13,416 nucleotides of DNA, from NCBI GenBank assembly GCA_964404395.1, contig CAYOKA010000059.1, positions 1-13,416 on the forward strand, written 5' to 3'. Of this stretch, positions 5,984-13,299 are shown in pieces. The DNA comes from JAAYBT01 sp964404395. Lineage in GTDB: Bacteria > Bacillota > Clostridia > Acetivibrionales > DTU013. The notes beneath the pieces were generated by a model that was given only the letters and a program-made list of their open reading frames with translations, was not told the origin of the DNA and did no database searches. A program made the translations under genes and the position numbers. Within the stretch, counting starts at the first letter, position 1; the number at the start of each line of letters is the position of its first letter.

Positions 5984-6862
5984 TCAGTCTACATCGGGCT
6001 GCAGATCTACAGGTGCCACCTCAAGCCTTTCAGGATGTTGTACAAATGTTCTGTAAAGCTTAAAGGCAGAGGCGTAGTAGTGGCCATCTACCGTTCTTTC
6101 ATCTGTTGCCACTTTCATGGAGATATATCTGCGATTAACAATGTTGTTGTTTGAATCAAGCTCTTTTTCTTTCATTTTAATACCAAAGGAAACAAAGAAG
6201 GAAGTTGTGCCAAAGTCATATAAATGATGAAAGATAGGCTTGATTCCAAGCGATCCAAGGTCTGTTATGAAAAAGCTTGTGTGAAAAGGGCTTAATTCAT
6301 TAATTATGCGAGGCATCAAGCCCACATAATCCAGGCACCGGACGAAAAAAACAATGAATTTGACCAGCCAGCCGGGGCAAATCATAATTAGGCGTGCCAA
6401 TTTATCCGTGTCATTATTAGTGTCCGGAGCTTTATTCTCCTCAATCAGCTTATTCATTTTCTCTGCTATCTCAGATAGGGTGTCGGTTGGCTCGAATTTA
6501 AACTTTATTGTGGTTTCGGGGCTGTCTATGGTCAACTCCTTTTTTATCGCAAGAGAAACAAGGATTTCATTACGGGCGTAAATTTTCTGGCCGGCAATGA
6601 ACCTATTAAGCGCGGGCCGTAAGGCAATAGTTCGTACCATAGCAGCTATCATCACATGTAGCATGCCTATGTTTTCGTTTGTATTTTTCCTTCTTTTCCT
6701 CAGATAAGCTTCAGTATGGCTTATTTCTATTCTATCCTCAAATAAGTTCTGAGAATCCACACGATATCGCATTATATACGGAATTATCTTGTAAAAAGGA
6801 TCCAACGTTCTAAGCCTTCTGCCGTCATACCTGTCACCGAAACGTCTTTTGTGCTTTGCCAT
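5984..6862 (-). CDS. E2-acyltransferase-like protein (2-oxoacid dehydrogenase catalytic-domain fold, no lipoyl domain)
   Basis: The 292-residue product resembles the catalytic core of dihydrolipoamide acyltransferases (PF00198, related to chloramphenicol acetyltransferase). It has IGMLHVMIAAMVRTIALRPALNRFI (65-89 region), then TSFFITDLGSLG (195-206, like the TISNLG strand of E2), and DERTVDGHYYA (254-264) where E2 has DHRxxDG. The catalytic histidine of that motif is glutamate here (E255), with a histidine at 261 instead. No lipoyl or peripheral-binding domain precedes it; the N-terminus is short and basic. A hydrophobic stretch near 157-185 may be buried or membrane-associated. ATG at 6862 is chosen because GGAGGA sits 6 nt upstream; a TTG three bases earlier is too close. 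Last gene of the leftward run, 26 nt after the serine hydrolase. Substrate unknown; it may transfer an acyl group from CoA or be a non-catalytic relative. Confidence 0.68.
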   Translation of the reverse strand: MAKHKRRFGDRYDGRRLRTLDPFYKIIPYIMRYRVDSQNLFEDRIEISHTEAYLRKRRKNTNENIGMLHVMIAAMVRTIALRPALNRFIAGQKIYARNEILVSLAIKKELTIDSPETTIKFKFEPTDTLSEIAEKMNKLIEENKAPDTNNDTDKLARLIMICPGWLVKFIVFFVRCLDYVGLMPRIINELSPFHTSFFITDLGSLGIKPIFHHLYDFGTTSFFVSFGIKMKEKELDSNNNIVNRRYISMKVATDERTVDGHYYASAFKLYRTFVQHPERLEVAPVDLQPDVD

Positions 6863-6888
6863 CAAAAATCCTCCTGTTTACTGTAGTT

Positions 6889-8046
6889 TTATAGTGCCCC
6901 ATAAACAACACCGCGCAGTCTCGGTGCATGAAAATCTTCCAAGCTTGGTTGCAGCTGTTGCATATATGTTACAGTCAAATCTTCTTTAGGGTCAATCATC
7001 ATCCAGGTTCCCAGCATGCCTGACCAGCCAAATTCTCCAAGGCTTCCGTTACAGCCGCCCTTTGCGGTATCTATCATGACACGAACGCCCAGCCCATAGC
7101 CGTAACCGGCGTGATGATTCCAGTCATAATCAGCCTGCTGCTGAGTGTTAAGATGATTTGTCGCCATAAGCTCGACTGTTTTTCTGCCAAGAATCCTTAT
7201 ACCGCCCAGCTTGCCATTATTGCATAGCATCTGTATAAACCGCTGATAATCTCCAAGTGTCGAAATAAGCCCCGAGCCTCCACCTTCAAAAACATCGTCG
7301 GAGTGAATATAGTCATCCATATCGGTGCTCTTTTCCATGATTCCATCCTCATGTCGGTAATAAAAGCTGCACAGCTGCTTCATTTTTTCCTCCGGGACAC
7401 GATGGAAGGTGTTTTTCATTTCAAGTGGGTCAAATATTTCATCCTTTAGGAATCGGCTGTATTTTTTACCTGACAGGACTTCAACTAAAGCAGCCAACAC
7501 ATCGTGGCTCATACCATAGCGCCAATGTGTTCCGGGATCAAAGCAAAGGGGGATGGAGGCCAGTATTTTTGCCACATCACGGATATCATATTTTGCTCCG
7601 GAATTAGCCAACTCCCTGTTCTTTTTTGCTATTTGACGGCCTGTTTCAGTATCCTCTCCATCATAAGAGAGGCCGGAGGTCATTGTGAACAAATCCTTAA
7701 TACGGATAGGGGAAAGCGCCGGTGAAACCGATAGTCCTCCGTTAGGTGAGGTTCTGAATACCTTAGCATTTTTAAATTCTGGAAGGTATTCATACAAGGG
7801 GTCATTTAAATTAAAAAGTCCTCGTTCATATAAGATAAGAGCTGCTGTACATGTAATGGGTTTAGTCATGGAAAAAATTCTAAACAGAGTATCAGGGGCA
7901 ACCGGAGTTTTAGTCTCTATATCGGCATAGCCGAAAAACTCCTCATATACCGTTTCTCCCTTGTGTATAACAGAACATGAACAACCGGAGGGCCCTTTTT
8001 CCACAAAACTTTTCAAAAGCGGAGTTAAATTTTCAAACCTGTTCAA
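6889..8046 (-). CDS. Serine hydrolase of the class C beta-lactamase/esterase family
   Basis: The beta-lactamase-related fold (PF00144) is clear: SMTK with nucleophile S59 and K62, YGMS with Y177 in the second motif, and GWSG (341-344) where penicillin-recognising enzymes have the third KTG or HxG motif. There is no signal peptide, so the enzyme is cytoplasmic and more likely an esterase, lactonase or peptidase than an antibiotic-resistance enzyme. The start is taken as TTG at 8046 because GGAGG lies 8 nt upstream of it. An upstream in-frame ATG at 8061 would add five residues, but it overlaps the GGAGG itself and has no ribosome binding site of its own. It lies 44 nt after the aldolase gene, across a hairpin, and 26 nt before the E2-like gene. 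Its place in a sugar-acid operon suggests a lactone or ester substrate, which is inference. Confidence 0.8.
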   Translation of the reverse strand: MNRFENLTPLLKSFVEKGPSGCSCSVIHKGETVYEEFFGYADIETKTPVAPDTLFRIFSMTKPITCTAALILYERGLFNLNDPLYEYLPEFKNAKVFRTSPNGGLSVSPALSPIRIKDLFTMTSGLSYDGEDTETGRQIAKKNRELANSGAKYDIRDVAKILASIPLCFDPGTHWRYGMSHDVLAALVEVLSGKKYSRFLKDEIFDPLEMKNTFHRVPEEKMKQLCSFYYRHEDGIMEKSTDMDDYIHSDDVFEGGGSGLISTLGDYQRFIQMLCNNGKLGGIRILGRKTVELMATNHLNTQQQADYDWNHHAGYGYGLGVRVMIDTAKGGCNGSLGEFGWSGMLGTWMMIDPKEDLTVTYMQQLQPSLEDFHAPRLRGVVYGAL

Positions 8047-8064
8047 TTGAAAAACCTCCATTCA

Positions 8065-8089
8065 GAATGCTAATGATAGTTTAGCATTC
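8065..8089 (-). other. Intercistronic hairpin, perfect 9-bp stem
   Basis: GAATGCTAA (8065-8073) and TTAGCATTC (8081-8089) are perfect complements around a 7-nt loop. The stem begins one base after the aldolase stop codon and ends just before the GGAGG of the serine hydrolase gene. No T-run follows on the minus strand, so it is not a standard terminator. It may protect the upstream mRNA 3' end, mark a processing site, or lower expression of the two downstream genes. Confidence 0.6.
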
Positions 8090-8090
8090 G

Positions 8091-8750
8091 TTATTCTCTT
8101 TTGCAAATATAAGCTCTGGCCTCTCTAATTCTTGCCACAAATTCGGCTGTCAGCTTTGTTACCCCGGCATAATCTCCGGTTTTGGCACCTGCGGTAAGGC
8201 TTCCTCCGACGCCGACCGCTACGGCTCCTGCCTTGATCCATTCACCCACATTGTCAATATTGACTCCGCCTGTCGGCATCATATTTGCCTGTGGAAGAGG
8301 CCCTTTTATTGCTTTGATTATCTTCGGACCAAAGGCTTCTCCTGGGAATATTTTTAAAATATCCGCTCCCAGCTCCATTGCCTCAACGACGCCTTCAACC
8401 GTCATAATGCCGGGCATACATGGAATCTGGTATCTGTTGCAGAGCCTGAGAGTTTCTCGGCTGAGAAAGGGGCTGACAACGTACTGTGCGCCGGATAATA
8501 TTGCGATTCTAGCTGTCTCAGCGTCCAATACCGTGCCTGCACCGATAATAATTTTACCTGCATATTCCTTTGCCAAATCTTCAATTACCTTTGTAGCTCC
8601 AGGTACCGTATGTGTGATTTCAATTGCAGAAGCACCGCCTTCCAGGCAGGCATCGGTAATTTTTTTTGCTATTTGCGAATTATCTGCCCTTACCACTACC
8701 ACCAGACCTGAATCCGTAATCTTGTTTATAATCTCCCACTTCTTGCTCAT
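8091..8750 (-). CDS. eda: KDPG/KHG-type aldolase (2-keto-3-deoxy-sugar-acid aldolase)
   Basis: The 219-residue length and motifs match class I KDPG/KHG aldolases, which split 2-keto-3-deoxy-6-phosphogluconate or 4-hydroxy-2-oxoglutarate into pyruvate and an aldehyde. The Schiff-base lysine is K133 in ILKIFPGEAFGP; the acid/base glutamate is E44 in AIEITHTVP; the phosphate-binding loops are IGAGTV and MPTGGV, with GVGGSL near the C-terminus. GGAGGA lies 6 nt before the ATG. The neighbours are not the usual Entner-Doudoroff partners (no KDG kinase or phosphogluconate dehydratase in view). The natural substrate may therefore be a different 2-keto-3-deoxy acid produced by the upstream operon. The gene is 67 nt after the dehydrogenase-isomerase fusion, the largest gap within the run. 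The family is certain, the exact substrate is not. Confidence 0.9.
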   Translation of the reverse strand: MSKKWEIINKITDSGLVVVVRADNSQIAKKITDACLEGGASAIEITHTVPGATKVIEDLAKEYAGKIIIGAGTVLDAETARIAILSGAQYVVSPFLSRETLRLCNRYQIPCMPGIMTVEGVVEAMELGADILKIFPGEAFGPKIIKAIKGPLPQANMMPTGGVNIDNVGEWIKAGAVAVGVGGSLTAGAKTGDYAGVTKLTAEFVARIREARAYICKRE

Positions 8751-8817
8751 ATTTAATCCTCCATGATTTTATATTACAACCTTTATAGCTGTTTTTCGCA
8801 GCAAATCCGGAACATTT

Positions 8818-10320
8818 CTATTTCCATCTTGGATTGTCTACGATTACAGGCTCACCGTCCTTTTCGACAATTAACTTTCTGTATCCTTTTGTTTCTATTG
8901 TACCATAATCATGTCCTGCATCAGCTCGAAAAACAAAAAAAGTAACAAGCTTTTCCTTACCGATATTAATACTTCTGTGAGCGTAGCTCTTCGGTACATA
9001 TACGGCCTCTCCGGGAGTCATTAACCGGGCGTCCCAGTCACCCTCGGGGCTTTCCATCAGCATGTAGCCCTTACCGCTAAGACAGTAGTATACCTCAGAT
9101 GTATCCAAAATAGTATGGAAATGGCCTTTTGTCATAAAATATTCATCACCGACCTTGCCGGGATAAACTATGCTTGTGCCGAACAGAAGATCACCCGGTG
9201 TTTCGGGAAGCTCAAGCTCATAAAATTCATATACCAGTTCGTCATTGGCCTTCACAGCTGCCTCGAAGGCTGCTTCGTCAGCATACATTCCCTTCATATT
9301 CGAAAGATTACGCTTGGTTGGCTTTTTTTCCTTAGACATTCCCGTCTGTAAATCAAAAAACACACTAAAAGGCTTGTTGCTGCGGATTCTATTCGCAACA
9401 CGATCACATTCGTCAAACAACTCTCCTGTAATATCGATGTGGAAAACCTCGGCAATGACCTGAGTCCAACCGTGGACAAAGTATATCCAGCCATCCTCTA
9501 CATGCAGGTTTTTCTTTTTCTTCTGCGCCAGAGCCTGGTGCATAAACAGCAGGTCGCCTCTATAATTGATTTCCCAAACAAGGCTATTCTCAGGGAACTC
9601 AACCGTTTCAGTCAGAGGCGAACCGGGGCGATCCTTGCCGAGGCCGGTTGCATTGACAATGAGGGAATAGGGCTTCAGGCTTTTAACAAGGGCGTCATTT
9701 TGTTCCGGCTCGGGAGTCAGATGGAATTGTGCTTCTACATCCGGGTTGATTTTCTCAACATATCCCTCAATAGCGTCAAGCCTTGGCTTACTTCTGTTAC
9801 CAACAATAAGCCGGGAAGGAATATTATCGCCTTTGTTTTTATTGAGCAAATATACGCTCATAGCAATGGCACTGCCGCCTGCGCCCAGCAATAGTACATC
9901 TCCGCCGTGGTCTTTAAAAAAGTTTTCCGGAACGAAGGCTTCAAGAGCAAGACCGCTGGATATGGGATCCTTCGCATAACCCTCAAGTCTGCCATCCTTC
10001 TTTGATATAGAAGAAAGCTCACCAAACATGGAGGCATAGGGATCCAAATATTCAAACATGTCCTTGCAGGCATTGAAAAGGTCGATTTTGTGTGTTGTGA
10101 CAAGGGCGCCAAGCGATAGTTCATCATTTTTAATGAAATCGACAACCTCTCTGTACACTTCAGGCTTTGCATGAATCTCTATGTCAATACCTTTGATGAC
10201 GGCATCTTTGTGACCCAAAACCTTTGCCCATTCGGGGAATACCTTCATGATTGAGGATTTTGTCGTTGTTACGCCAATAAAATAAATAGTTGGATGTGTT
10301 GCTTTTGCAGGTAGATTCAT
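8818..10320 (-). CDS. Fusion of a shikimate-dehydrogenase-like oxidoreductase and a cupin-type phosphoglucose isomerase
   Basis: Two domains in 500 residues. Residues 1 to about 315 follow the shikimate/quinate dehydrogenase plan: TKSSIM (20-25) at the carboxylate-binding position, VTTHK with catalytic K78, D118 in YAKDPISSG, a Rossmann GAGGSA (146-151), NATGLG (223-228), and Q287 near the domain end. Residues about 322-500 closely resemble archaeal-type cupin glucose-6-phosphate isomerase: TGHFH-like KGHFH with H400 and H402, E409 and H448 as metal ligands, and the C-terminal AGHDYGTI and VDNPRWK signatures. Both active sites look intact. The start codon overlaps the hydrolase stop as ATGA and has AAAGGAG upstream, so translation is probably coupled. 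Known members act on shikimate/quinate and on glucose 6-phosphate/fructose 6-phosphate. In this operon the pair may oxidise and isomerise one unknown carbohydrate or cyclitol (inference). Confidence 0.85.
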   Translation of the reverse strand: MNLPAKATHPTIYFIGVTTTKSSIMKVFPEWAKVLGHKDAVIKGIDIEIHAKPEVYREVVDFIKNDELSLGALVTTHKIDLFNACKDMFEYLDPYASMFGELSSISKKDGRLEGYAKDPISSGLALEAFVPENFFKDHGGDVLLLGAGGSAIAMSVYLLNKNKGDNIPSRLIVGNRSKPRLDAIEGYVEKINPDVEAQFHLTPEPEQNDALVKSLKPYSLIVNATGLGKDRPGSPLTETVEFPENSLVWEINYRGDLLFMHQALAQKKKKNLHVEDGWIYFVHGWTQVIAEVFHIDITGELFDECDRVANRIRSNKPFSVFFDLQTGMSKEKKPTKRNLSNMKGMYADEAAFEAAVKANDELVYEFYELELPETPGDLLFGTSIVYPGKVGDEYFMTKGHFHTILDTSEVYYCLSGKGYMLMESPEGDWDARLMTPGEAVYVPKSYAHRSINIGKEKLVTFFVFRADAGHDYGTIETKGYRKLIVEKDGEPVIVDNPRWK

Positions 10321-11339
10321 AGTTGTTCTCCTTTCAGATTGTGTGTTTTTATAGAGAATGCCTTAGCAGGATTGCTAAATGTAAATTTCCTGATAATACT
10401 TTCATCTATACCGTAGCTTCTTAGAAGTGGAAGGAAGCTTAAAAACATATAATCAAGCCCAATAGCGCCACCAAAGCTTTTCATACGCTCGCGGGTTGTA
10501 TCTAGGCCGAGCAGTATTTGATCTTCATGACCATTTTCAATAAGCTTTACAATGAACTTAGCCTCATCCTCGTCAGAATGATATTTAAACCTTCCGATGG
10601 TGTCAAGCTCAAGGTAAACGCTGGTAGAAGCCACTTCCATCAGGTATTGCATATCAGTCAGTATGCGGTCAAGATGACAAATGACAATAGCTTCCGAGGT
10701 GATACTATAATCAGAAAAAAATCTGATTTGCTCAAGGGCGCACTTGCCCATTTCGGTGTGGCTTAATATTGTTGCGCCTGTGTTTACTGCTGCCTGCGCT
10801 GCTGCATGAAAGAGCTTTTCATACTCACCTGTGGGACCTTCTGCGTCGGTGGCGGTTTTTATAACGCCGGCTTTAGCATTGATTTGTTCAGAAGGATTTG
10901 AATCATCGTATCGGACATACATGCCCTGTTGTATTTCTTCTGCAAATAATTTTGTCAAATGGGCTGTATCTATTTGATGAATCCAGTGTTGGTGAGGATA
11001 AAACATCAGCTTGTGAAATCCCGTGGATGCAATAATCCTGACTCCTGTGCGATTGGATGCTAATAGCTGGAAATCGGCCATCCTGCCACAGCCTACAGGC
11101 TGCGCATCTACAATAGAACGACCGCCCATTTCCCGATAAAGCTCAAGCTCCGCACAGGTTGCATCAAGATTGTCAAGTCTTAACGCAGGAAACTTTCTTG
11201 CAGTCGGACCATCGGCAACAAACAGATGCTCATGGCTCTGGCAGTACCCGAGCTCATTGGGTTGAATCAGTCCTGTTACTGTTTGGATAGCTGCATTGGT
11301 AGTAGTCTCGTTGTTAATAATCGTACCGCTTGTACTCAT
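10317..11339 (-). CDS. Phosphotriesterase-family metal hydrolase, probable sugar(-phosphate) lactonase
   Basis: The 340 residues carry the full binuclear metal site of the phosphotriesterase family (COG1735): HEH with H36 and H38, the bridging carboxylated-lysine position K161 (AGVIKTATD), H194 (LSHTE), H222 (ICHLDR) and D280 (LLGLDTTRE). Some family members hydrolyse phosphorylated furanose lactones, others organophosphates or homoserine lactones. The operon context favours a sugar lactone. ATG at 11339 is chosen because GAGGGG sits 7 nt upstream and it starts 4 nt after the dehydrogenase stop. A longer in-frame start at 11429 would lie inside the dehydrogenase gene and adds residues unlike the family. 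The stop overlaps the next start (ATGA). The protein is cytoplasmic, with no signal peptide. Confidence 0.85.
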   Translation of the reverse strand: MSTSGTIINNETTTNAAIQTVTGLIQPNELGYCQSHEHLFVADGPTARKFPALRLDNLDATCAELELYREMGGRSIVDAQPVGCGRMADFQLLASNRTGVRIIASTGFHKLMFYPHQHWIHQIDTAHLTKLFAEEIQQGMYVRYDDSNPSEQINAKAGVIKTATDAEGPTGEYEKLFHAAAQAAVNTGATILSHTEMGKCALEQIRFFSDYSITSEAIVICHLDRILTDMQYLMEVASTSVYLELDTIGRFKYHSDEDEAKFIVKLIENGHEDQILLGLDTTRERMKSFGGAIGLDYMFLSFLPLLRSYGIDESIIRKFTFSNPAKAFSIKTHNLKGEQL

Positions 11340-11343
11340 ACAT

Positions 11344-12291
11344 TTACCCCTCGTGTCCAAGCATTTCGAGTAGATTGTTAGTAGATACAAGTGCCATTTT
11401 TTCACCAGCTTCACCGGTAAATGCGCCAATATGCGGGGTTAAAATGAAATTGTCAAGCTTCAAAAGCTTCTCATCCTTTGCCGGTGGTTCGCTTGAAAGA
11501 ACATCCTGAGCGGCGCCTGCAACTTTTCCCGATGTCAGGGCGTCATATAAAGCCTGCTCGTCAACCAGCTCGCCTCTTGCGGTGTTTATTAGAATTGCAT
11601 TTGACTTCATCTTATCTAGTGAGCTTTTGTCAATTATTTGCTTTGTTTCCGGGGTAGCAGGTACATGGAGTGATACAACATCGCTTTCCTCCAGAAGAAG
11701 ATCCAGAGTGTCAAGCTTATCGATTCCATATTGCTTAAGAAAGCTTTCGTCCTTGAAGTAGGGATCATAAATAGAAACCTGCATCTCAAGGCCACGAGCC
11801 CTTTTTGCAACTTCGCGCCCTATCATACCGCCGCCGACCAGCCCCAGTCTTTTACCGGTTAACTCGAAGCCGCTGATGCGATTCCCGATGCTCTTTTTGA
11901 CAAAGGCCAAATTTTGGGGAATCCGCCGTGCTAATGTAAGCATTAAGGCTATAGTCAGCTCTGCTACGGATACGTTGTTTGTACCGGAGGCATTTTTCAC
12001 CTTGATTCCAAGCTGTACCGCCTTGTCTAATGCAATGTTATCCATACCTACACCATACTTGGATATGGCTTTCAAGTCCTTTAGCTGCTCGAGTACAGAG
12101 GCAGGTAGGGGATCAACCCCAATAATAATACCAATAACATCTTGCTTAGCAATTTCAATGATTTCCTTTTCTGTCAATGTTCGGCCAAAATTGTTCTCAA
12201 TAATTTCGTAACCCTTTTCTTCAAGAAGGAGATAGGTTTTCTGCTTGTGATTCTTAAACGATTTTGGCGTTATCAATATTTTCTTTTTCAT
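11344..12291 (-). CDS. D-2-hydroxyacid dehydrogenase (phosphoglycerate-dehydrogenase-like, NAD-dependent)
   Basis: At 315 residues this is the short form of the D-isomer-specific 2-hydroxyacid dehydrogenase family, with no C-terminal ACT domain as in long SerA proteins. Landmarks are the nucleotide-binding GGGMIG (153-158) with D176 after the second strand (favouring NAD over NADP), the catalytic trio R239 (NTARG), E268 (SSEPP) and H287 (TPHIGAF), and the substrate loop KYGVGMDNI (78-86). It interconverts a 2-hydroxy acid and a 2-keto acid. As first gene of the operon it probably acts on a sugar acid rather than on serine biosynthesis (inference). AAAGGA lies about 10 nt before the ATG. A promoter with paired inverted repeats lies 72-120 nt upstream, fitting control by the adjacent GntR protein. 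Confidence 0.87.
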   Translation of the reverse strand: MKKKILITPKSFKNHKQKTYLLLEEKGYEIIENNFGRTLTEKEIIEIAKQDVIGIIIGVDPLPASVLEQLKDLKAISKYGVGMDNIALDKAVQLGIKVKNASGTNNVSVAELTIALMLTLARRIPQNLAFVKKSIGNRISGFELTGKRLGLVGGGMIGREVAKRARGLEMQVSIYDPYFKDESFLKQYGIDKLDTLDLLLEESDVVSLHVPATPETKQIIDKSSLDKMKSNAILINTARGELVDEQALYDALTSGKVAGAAQDVLSSEPPAKDEKLLKLDNFILTPHIGAFTGEAGEKMALVSTNNLLEMLGHEG

Positions 12292-12362
12292 TTAGAACAT
12301 ATCCTTTCTTAATGCTGGTTTACAGAGGACCTCAATAAAAGCAATAGTGTAAAAATGTAAGA

Positions 12363-12384
12363 ATGTAAATACATACAACTGTAT
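12363..12384. promoter_or_regulatory. Candidate operator: two overlapping 12-bp inverted repeats
   Basis: ATGTA-AA-TACAT (12363-12374) and ATACA-AC-TGTAT (12373-12384) are each perfect 5-bp inverted repeats with a 2-nt centre, sharing two bases. They abut the -10 box at 12383-12388 and cover the expected transcription start of the operon, the classic place for a repressor. The encoded GntR/UTRA protein next door is the obvious candidate binder. HutC-type regulators often bind palindromes of this shape. A related 10-of-12 match lies in the regulator's own leader at 13300-13311. Confidence 0.5.
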
Positions 12385-12411
12385 TATGCAACCGTATTTA
12401 AAAACTTTCAG
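12383..12411 (-). promoter_or_regulatory. Promoter candidate for the leftward catabolic operon
   Basis: On the minus strand CTGAAA (12406-12411) and CATAAT (12383-12388) are spaced by 17 nt, matching the consensus at 4/6 and 5/6. Transcription would start near 12376, about 85 nt upstream of the dehydrogenase start. The 167-bp gap after the regulator gene leaves room for an independent promoter. Confidence 0.45.
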
Positions 12412-12458
12412 CAACAACTACGCTATCAGCAAAGATTGCCCTATAAGCAAACGCTATT

Positions 12459-13235
12459 TTACCTAAACTGTCTCTTTAATTCAAATGTAAATTTACTTCT
12501 GTCGCTTCTGTATTTTGCAAGGGAATACTCAACGGGCGTCCCGTTTTCCAAATATACAACGCTTTCAAAGTATTGGATCGGCGCACCCTTTGGGATATCC
12601 ATTAGTATTGATTCGAAGTCACCGGCAATAATAGACTCGAGAGATCTGGTGGCGTTCGAAATCAACATGCCGCTTTCCTTTTCTATAATCTCATATATGG
12701 ATTCCTTCTCAAGGTCGCGTCCCATAAGCCCTGGACATACCCGGTAGGGAATATATGTAATAACAAATACTATAGGCTCGTCATCTGCATACCTTAATCT
12801 GCTAAGCTTTATTACATCGTCACCCTCATTAATTTTAAGCGTTTGTGAAACCTTTTCATTGCTTCTTATCAGCTCCTTTGCAAGAATTTTTGTAGACGGT
12901 GTAAGTCCCTTCTTTTTCATCTCGTTATTGAAGCTGTCAAGGACAAGCAAAAAGTCCTGCACTATTTTTGGCTTTGATACGAAGGTTCCTTTTGCTTTAA
13001 TCCTATAAAGATAGCCTTCTACAACCAGCTCGTTGATGGCCTGACGCACGGTGGGCCTGCTGATGCCAAAGTGTTGACTTATTTCAACCTCTGTTGGAAT
13101 TGGTTCCTCTATATCTGTGTGTTCTTTTTTTATGTATTCCAGTAATATGGTTTTCAACTGATAGTAGAGAGGAATAGGTATGCTTCTATTAAGAGATTTG
13201 TTCCCGCTTAATAACATTTGCGAACCCCATTTCAT
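12459..13235 (-). CDS. GntR-family transcriptional regulator, HutC subfamily with UTRA ligand domain
   Basis: Residues about 18-85 form the GntR winged helix: IPLYYQLKTILLEYI, then the helix-turn-helix PTEVEISQHFGISRPTVRQA (47-66 region) and the wing KAKGTFVSKP. Residues about 98-255 match the UTRA effector-binding domain: the FNNEMKKKGLTPSTKIL start, KLSRLRYADDEPIVFVITYIP, and FESVVYLENGTPVEYSLAKYR near the end. UTRA regulators usually repress a sugar or amino-acid utilisation operon and release it when a phosphorylated sugar or similar ligand binds. The gene lies directly upstream of the leftward enzyme run and is its likely regulator. The ATG at 13235 has no ribosome binding site; an in-frame ATG at 13217 with a G-run 7 nt upstream could be the true start. 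The leader carries a hairpin and a trinucleotide repeat. Confidence 0.88.
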   Translation of the reverse strand: MKWGSQMLLSGNKSLNRSIPIPLYYQLKTILLEYIKKEHTDIEEPIPTEVEISQHFGISRPTVRQAINELVVEGYLYRIKAKGTFVSKPKIVQDFLLVLDSFNNEMKKKGLTPSTKILAKELIRSNEKVSQTLKINEGDDVIKLSRLRYADDEPIVFVITYIPYRVCPGLMGRDLEKESIYEIIEKESGMLISNATRSLESIIAGDFESILMDIPKGAPIQYFESVVYLENGTPVEYSLAKYRSDRSKFTFELKRQFR

Positions 13236-13245
13236 GGTTTTTGAT

Positions 13246-13267
13246 GCCGCATCATAGTCAATGCAGC
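13246..13267 (-). other. Leader hairpin upstream of the GntR gene
   Basis: In the minus-strand RNA, GCUGCAU and AUGCGGC form a 7-bp stem with one G-U wobble around an 8-nt loop. It ends 10 nt before the ATG at 13235. It could influence translation of a gene that has no good ribosome binding site, or be an operator dyad. Confidence 0.4.
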
Positions 13268-13270
13268 GTT

Positions 13271-13296
13271 TTGTTGTTGTTGTTGTTGTTGTTGTT
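13271..13296. repeat. Trinucleotide microsatellite (TTG)8 TT
   Basis: Eight uninterrupted TTG units plus two bases (AAC/CAA on the transcribed minus-strand RNA). It lies between the regulator promoter (13324-13352) and its start codon, so it would be part of the 5' untranslated leader. Pure repeats of this length can change copy number by slippage. Confidence 0.9.
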
Positions 13297-13299
13297 ATT

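Noticed and set aside
6889..8046. Antibiotic-resistance beta-lactamase
   Set aside because: The protein has no signal peptide, the third motif is not the usual KTG, and it sits in a metabolic gene run, so an esterase or lactonase role is more likely.
8091..8750. Classical Entner-Doudoroff role for the aldolase
   Set aside because: No phosphogluconate dehydratase, KDG kinase or glucose-6-phosphate dehydrogenase is nearby. The surrounding enzymes point to another substrate, so only the family-level activity is claimed.
8182..8766. 194-codon plus-strand open frame opposite the aldolase gene
   Set aside because: It is a mirror frame of a well-supported aldolase, lacks a recognisable family and ribosome binding site, and is open because of the codon use on the opposite strand.
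9439..9894. 151-codon plus-strand open frame opposite the dehydrogenase-isomerase fusion
   Set aside because: It lies wholly within a gene with intact catalytic motifs on the other strand, and the product resembles nothing recognisable.
11340..11429. Longer N-terminus for the phosphotriesterase-family gene
   Set aside because: The extra 30 codons overlap the end of the dehydrogenase gene in another frame and are unlike the family. ATG at 11339 has a ribosome binding site at the right distance.
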